From positions 192,082-256,081 of the forward strand of contig LSRX01000788.1 of the NCBI GenBank assembly GCA_001939145.1: a stretch of 64,000 bases of DNA. The letters are read 5' to 3'. Of the stretch, positions 1 to 12,124 are shown in pieces. The position numbers were made by a program, and so were the translations under genes. The first letter of the stretch is position 1. Each line of letters opens with the position of its first letter. Under the pieces are notes generated by a model. The model did not search any database and was not told where the DNA came from. It saw only the letters and a list, made by a program, of their open reading frames with translations. This DNA is from Symbiodinium microadriaticum (lineage: Eukaryota; Sar; Dinophyceae; Suessiales; Symbiodiniaceae).

Positions 1-80
1 GGGGTTAGGGGTTTAGGGGCTTAGGGGTTTAGGGGTTTAGGGGTTTAGGGGTTTAGGCGTTTAGGGTTTAGGGTTTAGGG
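1..80 (+). repeat. Telomere-type repeat array
   Basis: Eleven or so head-to-tail units of TTTAGGG and TTTAGGGG type (one unit TTTAGGCG), all in one orientation, at the very first bases of the window. TTTAGGG is the telomeric unit of plants, many algae and dinoflagellates. The mixture of 7- and 8-base units suggests the degenerate inner part of a telomere or a subtelomeric tract. Its position suggests that the window begins at a chromosome or scaffold end. Confidence 0.8.
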
Positions 81-224
81 AATCGCCGTCGCGACCGAAA
101 CATACCTAAACCATCCTAAACCATCGTAAACCCTCTCGTCTAGCGCCTGTATCCCGAAACCGTGTGTGCACACACCGGCGTGACTGGCGACGCTGACTCT
201 GCGACAATCCCGGACCGGAGGTTA

Positions 225-407
225 CCCAGGCCATTTCATAGTAATCTTTCGTGTTGCGCGGGGAAGGTGACCCAGGCCATTTTATAGAGCTGCTTGGGTA
301 TCCGTTGGCATCCAGAGGGATATCCAGCCAATGTAGCCCGGGCCATTTCATAGTAATCCCATGCCTGCGTCGGGAAAGGTAGCCCCTGAGCCCGGGCCAT
401 TTCATAG
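225..407. repeat. Subtelomeric minisatellite
   Basis: Four imperfect copies of a unit built around CCCRGGCCATTTCATAG start near 225, 271, 337 and 391. The spacing is 46, 66 and 54 bases, so the linker length varies. The tract lies 145 bases inside the telomere-type repeat. Reading frames across it only reflect the repetition. Confidence 0.7.
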
Positions 408-2900
408 ACCACTTTGTCTATAAAATGACTCTGCCAACCTACCCCTGTATAAGTAAGGGGTATTGCGAGGGAAGAAGCACTAGTCGGCGTTGTGACGCGC
501 TGCTCTTGGCGGCCGTGTCTTCGGATAGGCCGAATTAATGCCCGATACATACCACATGTCGCCTTCGAGGACTCAATTTCATTGCGACCGTCTTGATTCG
601 CACCAGTGTCTGGGGAAAGCATTGTGGCGTTGCTCCGGAATCCTCCTAAGTCACGCCAGTTCTTGTAGGGAATCCTGAATCGCGCCAGTGTTGTGGCTTT
701 CTCGGGTTTGCTGGTCTCTTTACGGTCCCCTCGTGGTCGTCGTTTTGTTCTTGGCGGTCCTCGTGATGTAGTGGCCGTGGTCGTCATGGTCGTCGGGGAG
801 TAGCAGGGGTTGTGCCAGGGTTCATGCAAGGGTTCCTAGAACGGCATATGGAAAAGTTTGTAGTCGAGGCGTTGATGGCTGGCTGGCCGGCTCGGTGGGT
901 GGCTGAGTGGCTGACTGGGTGGATGGGTGGCTGGGTGGTTGCATGGCTCAATTAAAGATATTGAAGGACGGCTGGCTAAATTGAAGGATGGATGGATGGG
1001 TGGATGCGTTGTTGTACAGCGGGGCCATGTCCTGGGCACTGATGCAGGCACAACTGGGACATGGCAAGTCCATCGCGGCTTTGCCAAAGGTGAAACTGGC
1101 GTGCTGGCTTTCAATGTCATGAGAGCAGGGTGGCTTTCACCACCATTGACACGGCGGAGAGTTATGAGTGGGTGACGCTGGGAGGATGCTGAGCACCAGA
1201 GCTTGTGGGCTGCCGGGCCTCTTTGCAAGCCCAAAACGAACCGACGATGCCACGACATCTTACAACATCCTGGCAAATGCACGAGTCCTTCGCTTTTCCT
1301 CGGCCTGTCAAGGTTTTTTGGAGTGAAGCGGCGCGGGATCAAAAGCGTATCCCCGGACGCGACAGTATGCGACAGCACAGTGTCGTTTGGGGTTTCAGCC
1401 GTAGGCATCTGACATGCGATAGGCTTCGGTCCCGGTCTGCTCCATCTGCTGCCTTGCACTTCCATGGCGGTCTGGTAAAATGCAAATACTGAGGAACGAG
1501 GCGCACCTCACTGTGACGTAAACTTGATGCTAAATATCCATAATGGTGCTGTGCGGCTATGACAGCAGATTTGTTCGTGCATGGGGGTTGAAAGCAGGTT
1601 TTGTCATTGCATGCTGTGTACATGTTGCACCTTGTCTGTTGGTTGCCATCTGTTCGAGCTTTAATCAGTGTGTCTTCTCACATTGCTTGGTGCATGTATG
1701 CCACATGACAATCGATTGCAGATTCGCTTGTTCTTTGTGCTGCGATGCTGCGCTTGCAGTTCTCGTAAGTTAACCTCTGCTTGAATACGCTAGACCGCTA
1801 GACAGGTGATGTGAAGTAGCTGTAAATGCTGCTAGCAGCATGCCAATGAAGCATTCAGAGCGTGGCAAGATATTGACGGTGACACTGTGTGACACCGCAT
1901 TCCATGCATTTGCCTATGGCGAGTCGGCAGGAGTTCCTGGACCTGGAGAAGAAGCGGACTGATGCTGGCAAGGGCGACAGCTACAGCCAGAGGCTCAAAA
2001 CCGTGAGCCGAGAGGCTGCATTGACTAGTCGCACATCTTCTTATGCTGCCGAATGCTACACCTGACACACAACTCACACCTGTCACAGGTGCGTACTCTG
2101 CATGTTCACCGGATGTTACTTCCGTCCAAGCCATCGGTTGTCAAATCGGCTTCATTCTAGCAGACGATGCTCTAAACAGCCGCATGACAAACTTTTTCAA
2201 CCAGCATCCGGCAGCTGTTTCCTGGAACATCCTGGAACCGCAAAAAGCACAAAAAGTAAAGGATTGGTATGCGACATGCGTGGTTCCCTGCCGTATACTT
2301 TTGCGACGAGACAGCCTCGCTGTGGCTGTGGCAGCACACTCTGCAATGAAGTGCCTCAGGTAGCCGCAGTCAGAGCTGCGCGAGCCGAAGTCCGTGCCTC
2401 AATCGAGTGTAGGGATGGAGTCTCCTGTATGCCTTCAGAAGCATGTTGCGGTGCCAGTGGCGGCTTTTCGTAGGGCACACGGGGCAGGGCTGCTGCGGCA
2501 TCGTGCCTTCAACACAATCTTGGAGGTGTAGTGCAGTTGACACAGATGTCTGGAGGGGGTCGTGGTATATCGTGAAGGTCGCTGTCAGAACCCCATCAAG
2601 CGTAGTGAAGCAAGCGACCTTCTTGCAGGTTACGTACGCCTGACATGAAGTGGGACAGACATTCGTTGTATTGCAGGCGGCAGTTGTCGGAGCAGGACCC
2701 GCCGTCGAGGTGGGAGCACATCGGCGCATGCGTAAGGCCACTAACTTGCGGGTCAACCCTTCGTCAATGGATTCTTGAGGACGGAGTCGTCGTCGGCGAC
2801 ATCGACGTCGGCACCGAGACCGGAGGCACCAATGGACCAAGAAGATCGCAGCAAAAGCCCTTCTTGAATTGAAGGCCTGGCTATAGCCTGTAAATCGGCA
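408..2900. other. Subtelomeric stretch without a recognisable gene
   Basis: Only short open frames on both strands, none with a recognisable domain. A degenerate tetranucleotide tract rich in TGGC/TGGG/TGGA occupies about 868-1005. I see no rRNA or tRNA gene here. Confidence 0.5.
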
Positions 2901-2904
2901 TTTG

Positions 2905-5900
2905 GCTGCCAGGAGGCGGCACAGACGGAGGCGCCGGGGGAAGAAGCGGCGAAGGTCTCGCTCGAGGTCGAGAAAGCGCCGAAAGGCAAAACCTGATTCA
3001 AACTCAGGTCAAGCACCCAGAAACCGGAGATCTTGCAATGCCACAACTAAACCGAAACTGATTGAACCGGGTTGCAGCCACATTGCAGCTGTGCAGATGC
3101 TGTGCCTCGTCACACATTGCAATGGTGCACATTTCCCTGCGCATGCACAAAGCTCAAGATGCTTTGCGAAATGCTTGCAAAATCTTGCAAAGGTGATGCC
3201 AGCACGTATTCTCCCAGCCAGCCCGAGGAGCCCCACAGCAACTTTGGTAGATTCGCCGAAGCCTCCAAGACGCGTCTTCAGGACAAAGACTCCGAAAGCG
3301 ACGAGGCTCTGCTTGGTGCACCTGTCGAAGAGATACGGGCATCCTGCTCCTACTTTAATCCGGATGACTTGCAGCTCATGATGGCAGAGTCCCACAATCA
3401 ATATGAGCGTGGCCGCACATGGAACGTATCGAACATGGCAGCCCTGCATGTGCGGTGTACTGGTGGCAGGAAAGTGAGCGCAGTGAGGACTTACAGATTG
3501 CAGCTGCTTTCTACGACCTTTGCAGTTCGGTCCTGGCGCGAATGTGAGAGCCTGTGTTCGTGACAGGAACCCGAGGTTTTGTGGGAGAGGGGTCGTGCAG
3601 TGCCTTTCTGGGAGGACAAGCAACAAGCTGCCAAAGAAGCAGCCGCCAAAGCTACTGTCGGGGCCCCCAGTCACGACGAGCTGCTAGGCGAAAGTGTGAC
3701 AGTAGCCGAGGAAAAGGCACTCACGCAAGCTCGGAAGGCTGCCCGAGTGTTTGAATTTTGACGGCCGCTTGCGCTACACTTGCGTGATCGGTGAAGTTGT
3801 CCTATCCTCGCGTCCAGGCCGTCCAAGATGCGATAAAGGAAGAAGAAGCAAGGCAACGCGTGCAGGCAAGGAGCGAGTCAGTTCAGACAGTTCAGAGTTT
3901 CAGAGTCCGAGTCTGAGCCAAAACTCGACAGGTCGAAGAAGACGTTCTTGCAGTGCAAGCCGAGGCAGGAAGGCCGAGTCCGTAAAAAGCGCTTCGGCTG
4001 AGTTTCTGAGGTGGAGCAGGAGATTGCGGCCAGACTGTCGGATGCAAAGGCTGCCGAGGGACTTCAGCCGCCACGCTACGCTACGATGTGGCCAGGAGAA
4101 GCTGATGGCAGAAAAGGCTTCGCGACTTCAGGAGGCTGAGGAGAGGCTTGACCAGGCAATGCGCGCCCCGAGATAGGTGTAACCGAAAGCTTGGACAAAT
4201 CTTGTAAACTTGCATGGGATTGGTTGAGAATTTCGCCTACGACGGTAGATTGCTGCCATACAGTCTCCCAGCCTTTCTGTGTTACAAGTAGCAGGTGATA
4301 GGTTTGCTGCCTGTCATACGCCTCTGCAATGACCAACTTCCGGTGTCGCCGAATGCCAAAGCAAGTGCTGCTCAGCATGCAGAGTTTGCGCAGCATAGCA
4401 GGTGTTCGCCTGTCGCCTGCAAGACGTGCTTGGCTCAGCAAGTCGACTGGCAAGCTGTCCACAATGAGTACAAGCGGACCTTCCTTCGTGTCCTCAGAGG
4501 CCACAGCCAATATTCGCAAAGCCATCCAGGCAAATGTTGAAGAGGTCGTCCCGTATCTTTTGCTGAAGCTAGCAATGGTTCCGAAACTTGGGCCTTTGTC
4601 AGGGTCGAAAGGAGCTCGAGGCCAAGGCCCAGAAGGCCTGGCTGAACCCCGCGGGAGGCCGCCTCGCGCTTTCCGTCAGCGTTCTGGGCTCAGGCTCTCC
4701 AGGATGCTCGAGCGAAGCAGCTGCATGGACGGGCGCCCTCCTTGGCGGCTGACCGGGTTCTTCCGCAGAGTCTGTCCGTAACAACCCCTCCCCCTCGCAG
4801 CTTAGCAGCTGGCTAGTTTAAGCGCTAGCGGCTAGCGCGAGAGCCGCATACGGATACCGAGTGCGCTCACGAACGGCGGACACTCAGGCAAAGAGAACGT
4901 GAATTAAGTGAAAAACCTTCTCGACACCTTTGGAAATTTGGTCGGCCAGTTCTTAATCGAGCTGAGCTCCAACGTAACGCCTGCCATGTGCCAAAAGAAT
5001 CCCCAACCAATGCCAGTTATCCAGACCTCTAATGTGTTGGTGTCAAGGCTTCGGACCTTCTGGCGAATTTCGAGAGAAACTTATCGCGGAAGAGAGCTTA
5101 GCGGCTCCTCCCTTCATGGCAGACATCTTGCGGAACATTTTCCGATTCCGGATTCCGCCGGCCGTGCAGACGTCACCAAGCTTCGGTTGACAGGTTCTGC
5201 ACGCAACGGAAGCGGCAGGCTTGAGGACAAGCTGGATGTCGACCCGGTATCATCGGCATGAACGTTGAACATCTGGACTTGACACGACTTGACAAGATGT
5301 CAAGCTCAACGCCACCTGACGAACGAGGGGGCCAAAGGCGGCCCAACATGCCGCAGCGCCCTGAATCGCAGTATGCCTGCAGGCCACTCTCGCAACGTGA
5401 CCTCAGAATGTCTCCCCTGATGGGTATGCGGTATGCGGTATACCGGTCGAAGTCGTCGAAACAGTGTAGTATCAATCTTGAGAATCATCCTTCGCAAAAA
5501 GCAAAATGGTAGTAAACCGTGCAACCGCGATTTGGCGGAAGGCGGAAAGCTCAGCATTTTAGTTTAGCTATGATGTGCTCAGTTATCTGTGGAACAAAGC
5601 TGCTTAGGACTGCAGGGTGGAGCTGTCGGGGTTGTGGGGTTGGCAGGTCTATAGGACTTGCAAAAAGTGTCGAGGGCGTTGCTTGACAAACGCGTGTTCG
5701 GACTTCGAACCGCAAAATACTTGTAAGGTTTGCTAGTCAGATTTCAAAGCTGTGTGACGGACTTTAAAACTGGCTGATTCCCGCAGAGCACCGATGCTGG
5801 ATCCTCATTCTTTCAGGCCGTCCTTGCCAGGCAAGTCGGCCTATCGCGAGTACTACGCAGACGGTTTCCCGTAGCCACAACTCACAACTATCTTCTGAAG

Positions 5901-7256
5901 CACCCACCTTGTCCAAACCGCCAAGCACTCGTGACTTGAACGGTTTTATGAGGATATGTACTGCCCGCTACTTTTGCTTCTCTGCTTGTGTTCTTGCCGC
6001 AAGAACGAGGAGAATGTCAATGATTGCCACACGAACAAGACTAAAGACATTTCGGTTGCTGACTTGCCCACTTCGTCAACAACGACTCTTGCGTAGATTA
6101 ACAAAACCGCACAAGCTGTTGCCGCAGCTCAGGTACAAGGACTTATGGCTCAATGTCTCTTTCCACGACGCAGTGTGCAGGATCATTGCCTTTTGGAAGA
6201 AAGCGATGCCAGATGATGGCAGTCAACATAAGTAAACTGCCCGCAGAAGTCTCGACACAACGCAGGTAGCAGACACAGTGGCACGGAATTCGCTGCAGAC
6301 CACCGCAGCATTTAATCCATGCCCTAGGCTCTGGCCGCACACAAGTCAAAGGCTTTGCTGGCCTTCTTGTAAGACGGCGGTTGCTGCAAGCAAGTGATCT
6401 TCACCACTCCTGCTGTATGTCCGACATCCGGCCAAGCATCTGCCCCGCCATCGAACAGCCGCAGATCAACTGAGCCTGTGTGCTCACAACCCTGTATACG
6501 ACGGCAGACAAGAGACCCGAAGTTGCAGCTTTGCGACGGCTTCCCCACGACAAACGACAGGGGCCCCATCACGGAGCATTGTCAAGACAGCGTTGAGCAT
6601 TGACAGTGTGCTGGTTGCCGGGACGCGGGACGTCTAAGCAAATAGGTCAGATGGTTGCACCACCGGCCTTCTCAAAGCTTTCGAGCCCTCTTGAGATGTC
6701 CACGTCGCGCTGAAAGTACGGCTGAGAGTCCAGCGCTAGGCGGAGAAGCTTCAGGAGGCCGAGAAGCGGCTGAAAGATGCCAAGGCGCCAAGAATGAGAC
6801 ATGTCAAATGGCTTGCGAGTCTAGGACAGGCATGTGTCAACATGTCGGTAGGTTGTGACTGACCGTGTCTGGATGCGTAGTCAACTTTGCCGTTTGTTTG
6901 CAGAGAGTGCTCTGAGAGCGAGCAAACAGTCCAGTAACATCATTGTTTTTTCTGTGCGCGCATGTTTCGGGTTCGACCGTGCTAGAATCGCAGTGTTGTG
7001 CAGGCGAGATTGAGTAATCTGAAAGGCGACACCTCCAAAGGCAAGGCTGCAAGTCAGGAAGAAGTGGTGTCCCATGTGTTGCTGCCCGCTCTGCCAGGCA
7101 ATGACGACGAGTCAGAAGAGGCCAGCGCCAACGAAGAAGATGACGAGGAGGAAGAAGAAGAGGAGGAGATCGGTCTTTCGACTGCATCAGAGCTTCCGAC
7201 ATCAGGACTCAGACCTGTGTTGAATCAATACTCCAAGCCTGGATGCGAACCTGCTT
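2905..7256 (+). CDS. Charged coiled-coil protein, multi-exon, exon limits unresolved
   Basis: I do not recognise this gene. A series of short plus-strand open segments share the same flavour: Glu/Lys/Ala-rich helical sequence with heptad spacing. Examples are near 2913 (EAAQTEAPGEEAAK), 3600-3760 (KQQAAKEAAAKA), 3824 (AVQDAIKEEEARQRVQA), 4008 (EVEQEIAARLSDAKAAEG), 4099 (EKLMAEKASRLQEAEERL), 4480 and 4606 (ERKELEAKAQKAW), and 6747 (AEKLQEAEKRLKDAKA). An acidic stretch at 7100-7175 has a run of about 13 Asp/Glu residues. The repeated theme, separated by stop-containing DNA, fits one gene with many introns. I cannot connect the exons reliably, nor place the start or stop. No catalytic motif was seen. 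It could equally be two genes (2.9-4.8 and 6.7-7.3 kb). Confidence 0.4.
4790..6700. other. Probable intron or spacer, no gene recognised
   Basis: Contains short open frames only; none shows a domain or a coiled-coil pattern like the flanking segments. It may be a long intron of the coiled-coil gene. Confidence 0.35.
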
Positions 7257-7904
7257 GAAGCTAGCTGCCAGAGCAAGAGCCAACATGTTTAGCGACATCA
7301 CTTCCACATCACTTCGGCAAGAACGGCTTCTACAACACAACCTGCAACTGGCAGGGACACTCCTTCAATCTGGACCTGCCCCAGGTTCAGATGAGTCTGG
7401 GAGCGACTCAGGCTGACTGAGCCACCAAGCTTAAAACGCGGCTAAGAGCGTTTGCATTTGCAGTGTGTGCGATTTTGTGCCTGCGAGCTCAAAGTTTGCA
7501 TTCGGTCTCCAACTCGCTGCCCCTGTTGCCATATCTAAAGGATTCGCGTTGTGATGAAAAGTTCGCCAAATCTTGAGCGGCCGCATGATCCAGACAGGAA
7601 GATCTGCAACCAACGGCAGTCTTCTGCTAGCTGCACAGATCATCTTGGCCTGATTAGCTGATCGAAGCACTTTGGAATCAGATCCTTGCCTGAGAGCCAG
7701 CAGAACGCTTGTGTTTTACAGCCATGGCGCAAGCAAGCAGTCGAGGCTTCTTCATATGCAATTTATATCAATCCAGGGCGGTGGAGATTGGAGATAGCGT
7801 TGGGTTAGCCTCATTCTTGCCAGGCTGCATATTGCTGCATGTTCGCGGACTTTGTAGTGCACTCTGTGTCCTCCTGGTCAGCGGTGAAGAGTGTACGTTG
7901 ACCC

Positions 7905-7940
7905 ACAGACACACACACACACACGCACACGCACACACAG
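7905..7940. repeat. (CA)n microsatellite
   Basis: An ACACAC run interrupted by two CG steps. It lies in a gene-poor stretch (7.26-9.48 kb) where I see no supported coding sequence. Confidence 0.85.
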
Positions 7941-8279
7941 CACAAACTTTCCACAGCAGAAGGGATCCGTGATGATCCGAAGCACTTGCACTGAAGCTTC
8001 TGATAAGCTCCTGCTTTTGAGACATCGCCGGGCCCACCAGCACGTTAGCATGCCGCGAGCACTCGTCCTCATAGTATTCTAGGCGTAGTTTGTCTTTTTG
8101 TTTTGGGTATTTTTGTTTTGGCTAAGGAAGGAAGGTAGCTCGGGAGAGACATCAAAATTGATTCATTAAGTAGGCATCAGAAAAATTAAAATGGCATCAA
8201 ACATAAATCAAAGCATGTAAAGCTCTAGAAAGCCACAGTTTGGAAGGGAAGCCAAAAGAAGAAGCATGCAACAAGACGA

Positions 8280-8530
8280 AAAGAAATAAGTAAGGAACTA
8301 AAGAAACAGGTAAAGAAATAAACAAAGAAAGAAAGCAAGTATGAACGAAAGAAAGAACAATCGAAATAACGACAAAAAGTAACGAAAGAGGCAAAGAAGG
8401 AAATACAATAAATACATAATTAACGACGAGAAACTTGAAAGAACGAAAGGGCGAAATACAACGCAAAGAAAAAGAAAGAACGAAACAATGAAGACACAAG
8501 GGAAAAACGATTGCACAAATAACAAAAGAC
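8280..8530. repeat. Degenerate purine-rich (GAAA-like) tract
   Basis: Strongly strand-asymmetric: dominated by AAAGAAAG, AACGAAAG and similar words on the plus strand for about 250 bases. The long minus-strand open frames across it (8.2-8.7 kb) are F/L/S/V-rich because of this composition and are not credible proteins. Confidence 0.7.
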
Positions 8531-8644
8531 GGAAATGCACGAAAACAACACGAACAACGATATAATGAACGCCAGGTGAAAAGACACACTGAACCAAACA
8601 ACAGAGTATGTAGTTTACATGGACATTTTATGTACATATATCGA

Positions 8645-8765
8645 GTGTGTGTGTGTGTGTGCGTGTATATATATACACATATTATATAGTTTTCCATGTA
8701 TGTACACACATACATATACATACATGTACAAACCATCTATATGTATACACACACACATACGTGCA
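8645..8765. repeat. TG/CA and TA microsatellite cluster
   Basis: (GT)n followed by (TA)n, then ACATACATAC and (CA)n. Open frames on both strands here are repeat translations. Confidence 0.8.
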
Positions 8766-9484
8766 TACATGCGCATGTCTATACCCTCTACTTCCAAAGC
8801 TCTGGCTCAACGGATGCGTTCAACCACGCCAAAAACCTGAAACCACACATTTTTCACTGATATATGGTTCACTTCGAAATTACAACTTCGAGGGCATTTA
8901 GACTTGGGTTCTGGGTCGGTTGTGGCCGTTGTGTGCGCGGCTGATGTTTCAAGGGCTATGAAGATCGAGCTAGAGATTGGTAAGCCGTCCCCCAGACTAA
9001 TGAGCCATCCCCCAGACGAATCAGCAGCACAGCACACCGGCAGCTGCGGCCATCGACAAGTTCACGATTCGGTGCCCTTTTTCACCTTCTGCGCTTTGCA
9101 CACCGGCTCAGGGCTGTCATTCTGTGGGGTCTTCTCAAGGAAGCTAGGCGGTATCTTGCCGTTTTGATCACGGCTTGATCCAGGTGTTAGTTTCCGAGTG
9201 CAGCATAGTTCACATGAGATCTTGAGCACAAGACGATTCCTCTGAGGGCACGGGTGCTCGAGCTTGATCGAGCCAAGAGGCGACAAGGAGAGTTAGCGAG
9301 GCATTGTGCCTGCTGAGGGTTTTGCGGCATGCCCGCCGTTTTCACGGTAGCGGAGCTCACCTGCAGAGTTCCAGTGGGCGTTCGAAACACGACGTCCTCG
9401 ACGACAATCTGTCTGTGGCGAGCCTTTGGGCGAGCTCTGTTTTGTGGATAGCGGCTTCCTTTGAGAACGGGTTTGCTTCAAACA

Positions 9485-10590
9485 TTGGAAGCACAATGGC
9501 GCAAAACACTTATGGGTCTGAGATTCTTACGTGGGATGGTGACCCGATCGTTCGCCACGGCATGCAAGTGGTACCGCTGAAGGACAATGAGCGAGGGTTT
9601 GGAACAAGTTGACCGGCCCGGCGAAGGGCGTCGTCCGCAATTTATCGCCAGAGGAGTTCTCAGGACGAGATGGCATCAACAAGTCGTTGTCTGTGCTGCG
9701 GGAGTCTCCTTTGCAGAAGCTCCCGATCCCGGACTCCTTTTCCCGCCTGGAACGATGGAGTGGTTTTTTTCGAAGGCAACAGGAGACGATCCCCCAGATG
9801 ATCGTGCGGGAAGAAGAGCTGTTCACTGAGTTCCAGGCCTCCTTGCGTGGCGCCAGGACTTCCTCGACTGCTGTCTTCGGCCACGACGGCCCACGGCTTG
9901 ATCATGAAGGGCAAAGGCCGAGGAGCGAATGCGCCTGGAGGACATCCTTCTGATGGTGCCGAAGCCAAAGGACCTGGAACGGGAGTGGGCAACGGATCCC
10001 CACAGGCGAGCACGACCGGCGGCAGCTCGACAAGTCGCCCGAGCCTTCCGACCACACGAGACAGCCCGCAGCTCGAGGATGAAAGCCGTATGTCTGGATT
10101 CTTTGAAGACGAGCTGCGTGGATATCGGCTTCTCAAGGCTTGCCAGTTGGGGCCCAATGAGAGGCAGAAGGTTTTGACTTTGACTCTGACGGGGAATTCG
10201 ACGGGCTTCCAATCGATCCGGCAAGCCCTCCGAAGCCTCTATGACGAGGGCATGGCCGAACACGCGAACAGACGACCTCGGCAAAATGGTGGGCGGACGC
10301 CGACCACAAGAACTGCTACAGCAGCCGCTGGGATGAGTCTTGCTCCTTCCCGGACGCGTGCTACCACTCCCCGGCCGCTTTTTGCGAGGACTCGGCCGGC
10401 TCCCTTTACCAGGACCCGAGTGCATATAATTAGGAAGAGCCGGAGGCATACTACGACGAGGCCGCTGGCATCCGACTGAGCCGTACGTTGCGCAGGAGGC
10501 TAGGCGGACGCTGGCACAGGCACGCCAGCGCTCTTGAAGGCAAAGAAGGAGGCGGTGGAGGCGGCAAAGCGCGAACCTGGAAAGAAAAGA
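9485..10590 (+). pseudogene. Copia-type retrotransposon gag remnant
   Basis: Successive plus-strand segments resemble the capsid-like gag of Ty1/copia elements common in dinoflagellates, as far as I recall that family. In order there is an EILTWDGDP start motif near 9519, then an LTGPAKGVVRNLSPEEF segment with a PDSFSRLERW region (about 9606-9830), then GFFEDELRGYRLLKA and a TGNSTGFQSIRQALRSLYDE segment (about 10090-10250). These lie in three frames with stops between them, so the copy is broken by indels. No protease, integrase or RT follows: microsatellites begin at 10.6 kb, so the element is truncated on its 3' side. What is seen is the motif series; the copia assignment is recognition from memory and needs a search. 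Confidence 0.6.
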
Positions 10591-10615
10591 CTCCAGGCCC
10601 TTGCTTCGTTTGTGC

Positions 10616-10720
10616 ATTCATTCATTCGTTCGTTCGTTCATTCATTCATTCATTCATTCATTCATACATTCATACATTCATATATTCATATATTCATATA
10701 TTCATATATTCATATATGTG
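10616..10720. repeat. (ATTC)n / (ATATTC)n microsatellite
   Basis: ATTC and ATAC tetramers grade into ATATTC hexamers. Frames reading FIHSFIHS or YIHIFIYS are repeat translations. Confidence 0.9.
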
Positions 10721-10782
10721 AATAAATATATACATGCATGCGTACACATTCTGTCAATCTGGTTCGCGCAGCTGCGAAGCAG

Positions 10783-10850
10783 CGGGGGGGGATGGATGGA
10801 TGGATGGATGGATGGATGGATGGATGGATGGATGGATGGATGGATGGATG
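10783..10850. repeat. (GGAT)n microsatellite
   Basis: A G-run followed by about 15 uninterrupted GGAT units. Confidence 0.9.
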
Positions 10851-11035
10851 TTTGTGATCTCTAATGCACAGTTACAATGTAAGTATTATATTGTCGATAT
10901 TAAGCAAGGTATGGTCACAAGCATATGTTTCAGTATAATCCCATATTGTATACTTACAACAAACATGTACTGAATATTTGCTCGAAAATGATTCCATGTT
11001 TTTTGCTGACTCCGGAAATGGTGCTAGGAACCGGC

Positions 11036-11265
11036 ATCGCCAAATAGGGGCCGTGTTTAGCATGTATGATAAGCCGGAATCGCCAAAGGAAGGGGCGTCT
11101 TTGAGATACATGATGAACCAGACTCGCCAAATAAGGGAGCATGTTTCAGATATATGATGCACCGGAGTCGCCAAGTGCAGGTGGGGCGTGTTGAGATATA
11201 TGCTGAAACGGACTCGCCAAATGAGAAGGCATGTCCAAGATATGTGATGAACCAGAATCGCCAGA
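11036..11265. repeat. Minisatellite A, 44 bp unit
   Basis: The word CGCC within a conserved TCGCCAA context recurs near 11038, 11081, 11125, 11169, 11215 and 11259, i.e. every 43-46 bases. The conserved remainder contains GATATATGATGAACC. About six diverged copies. Confidence 0.8.
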
Positions 11266-11309
11266 TGAGGCGGCGTGCTAGTAGCTCAATGCAAAGCCGG
11301 ACCTTACAA

Positions 11310-11760
11310 AGCGTTGCTGTCCCCCTTAATCGCTTGAGGCAAAACAAGACCTTGCAAATCTGTCTGAATTCTCCAATTGCTTGATGCAAAGCGGAGCCTT
11401 CACAAGTGGAATTCCTCCACTAGTTTGCTGCATCGCAGGACCCTACAATTTGTAGCACCCAAATAGCTTGCGGCAGAACACAAGCCTAGAAGTTGTAATC
11501 CCCCGCTAGCTTGATGCAGAACAGGAGCCGGGAAATTGTAATTTCCCAATAGCTTGACACTACGCATAAGCCCAGGAATTGTAATTTCCCAATAGCTTGA
11601 CACGAAACCAATGCCTCGCGAACTGTACTTCCCCAATAGGAGCCTGGAAATTTTATCTGCCAATAGATTGACGCAGAACAAAAGCTTCGGAAATTGCGCT
11701 TCCCGTATAGCTCGACGCAAAAGAGGAGCCTGCAAAGCAAATTGTAATCCCCACGCAAGT
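11310..11760. repeat. Minisatellite B, 43 bp unit
   Basis: TAGCTTG within CCCAATAGCTTGACGCAG recurs near 11464, 11507, 11550 and 11593 at exactly 43 base spacing. More diverged copies extend to about 11310 and 11760. The unit also contains AAATTGTAATTTCCC. Its sequence differs from minisatellite A, yet the two have nearly the same period and sit side by side. Confidence 0.8.
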
Positions 11761-12124
11761 AAAACCTTACGAATTGCGTAAAAAGCCAAAGCAACGTATG
11801 TTGTCCTTAGGAAAACCTAGGGAGATGGCACGAAATCCGTCCAAAGTGTCAGGAAATAGCGTTTTCCCTAGGGAAAACCAAGAAAGCCAAAAAAAACAAA
11901 AACAACAGAAAAAACACGCAACTAAACAAACACACCCAATACCACAAATGCACCGGACCTGCTTCCACTCTGCTCGCTTCTGGCCGCTGCCTTCGGTCTA
12001 GCATGCGCGTAGTGCTTGCTGTGAATCTACATGAAGAAGCCGGCAAAGCCGTGCAATCTGCGAAGACCCCACACCAAGCTTACATCCAAGTACCAAATTC
12101 CCGAGCAGTTCTGTTTGAGCAACA

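Noticed and set aside
2902..3000. Arg/Ser-rich ORF resembling a splicing-factor RS domain
   Set aside because: The neighbouring frame over the same bases reads an EAAQTEAPGEEAAK-type helical sequence that matches the other exons of this locus better.
8197..8736. 179-residue hydrophobic minus-strand ORF
   Set aside because: It is a translation of the purine-rich and TG/TA repeats.
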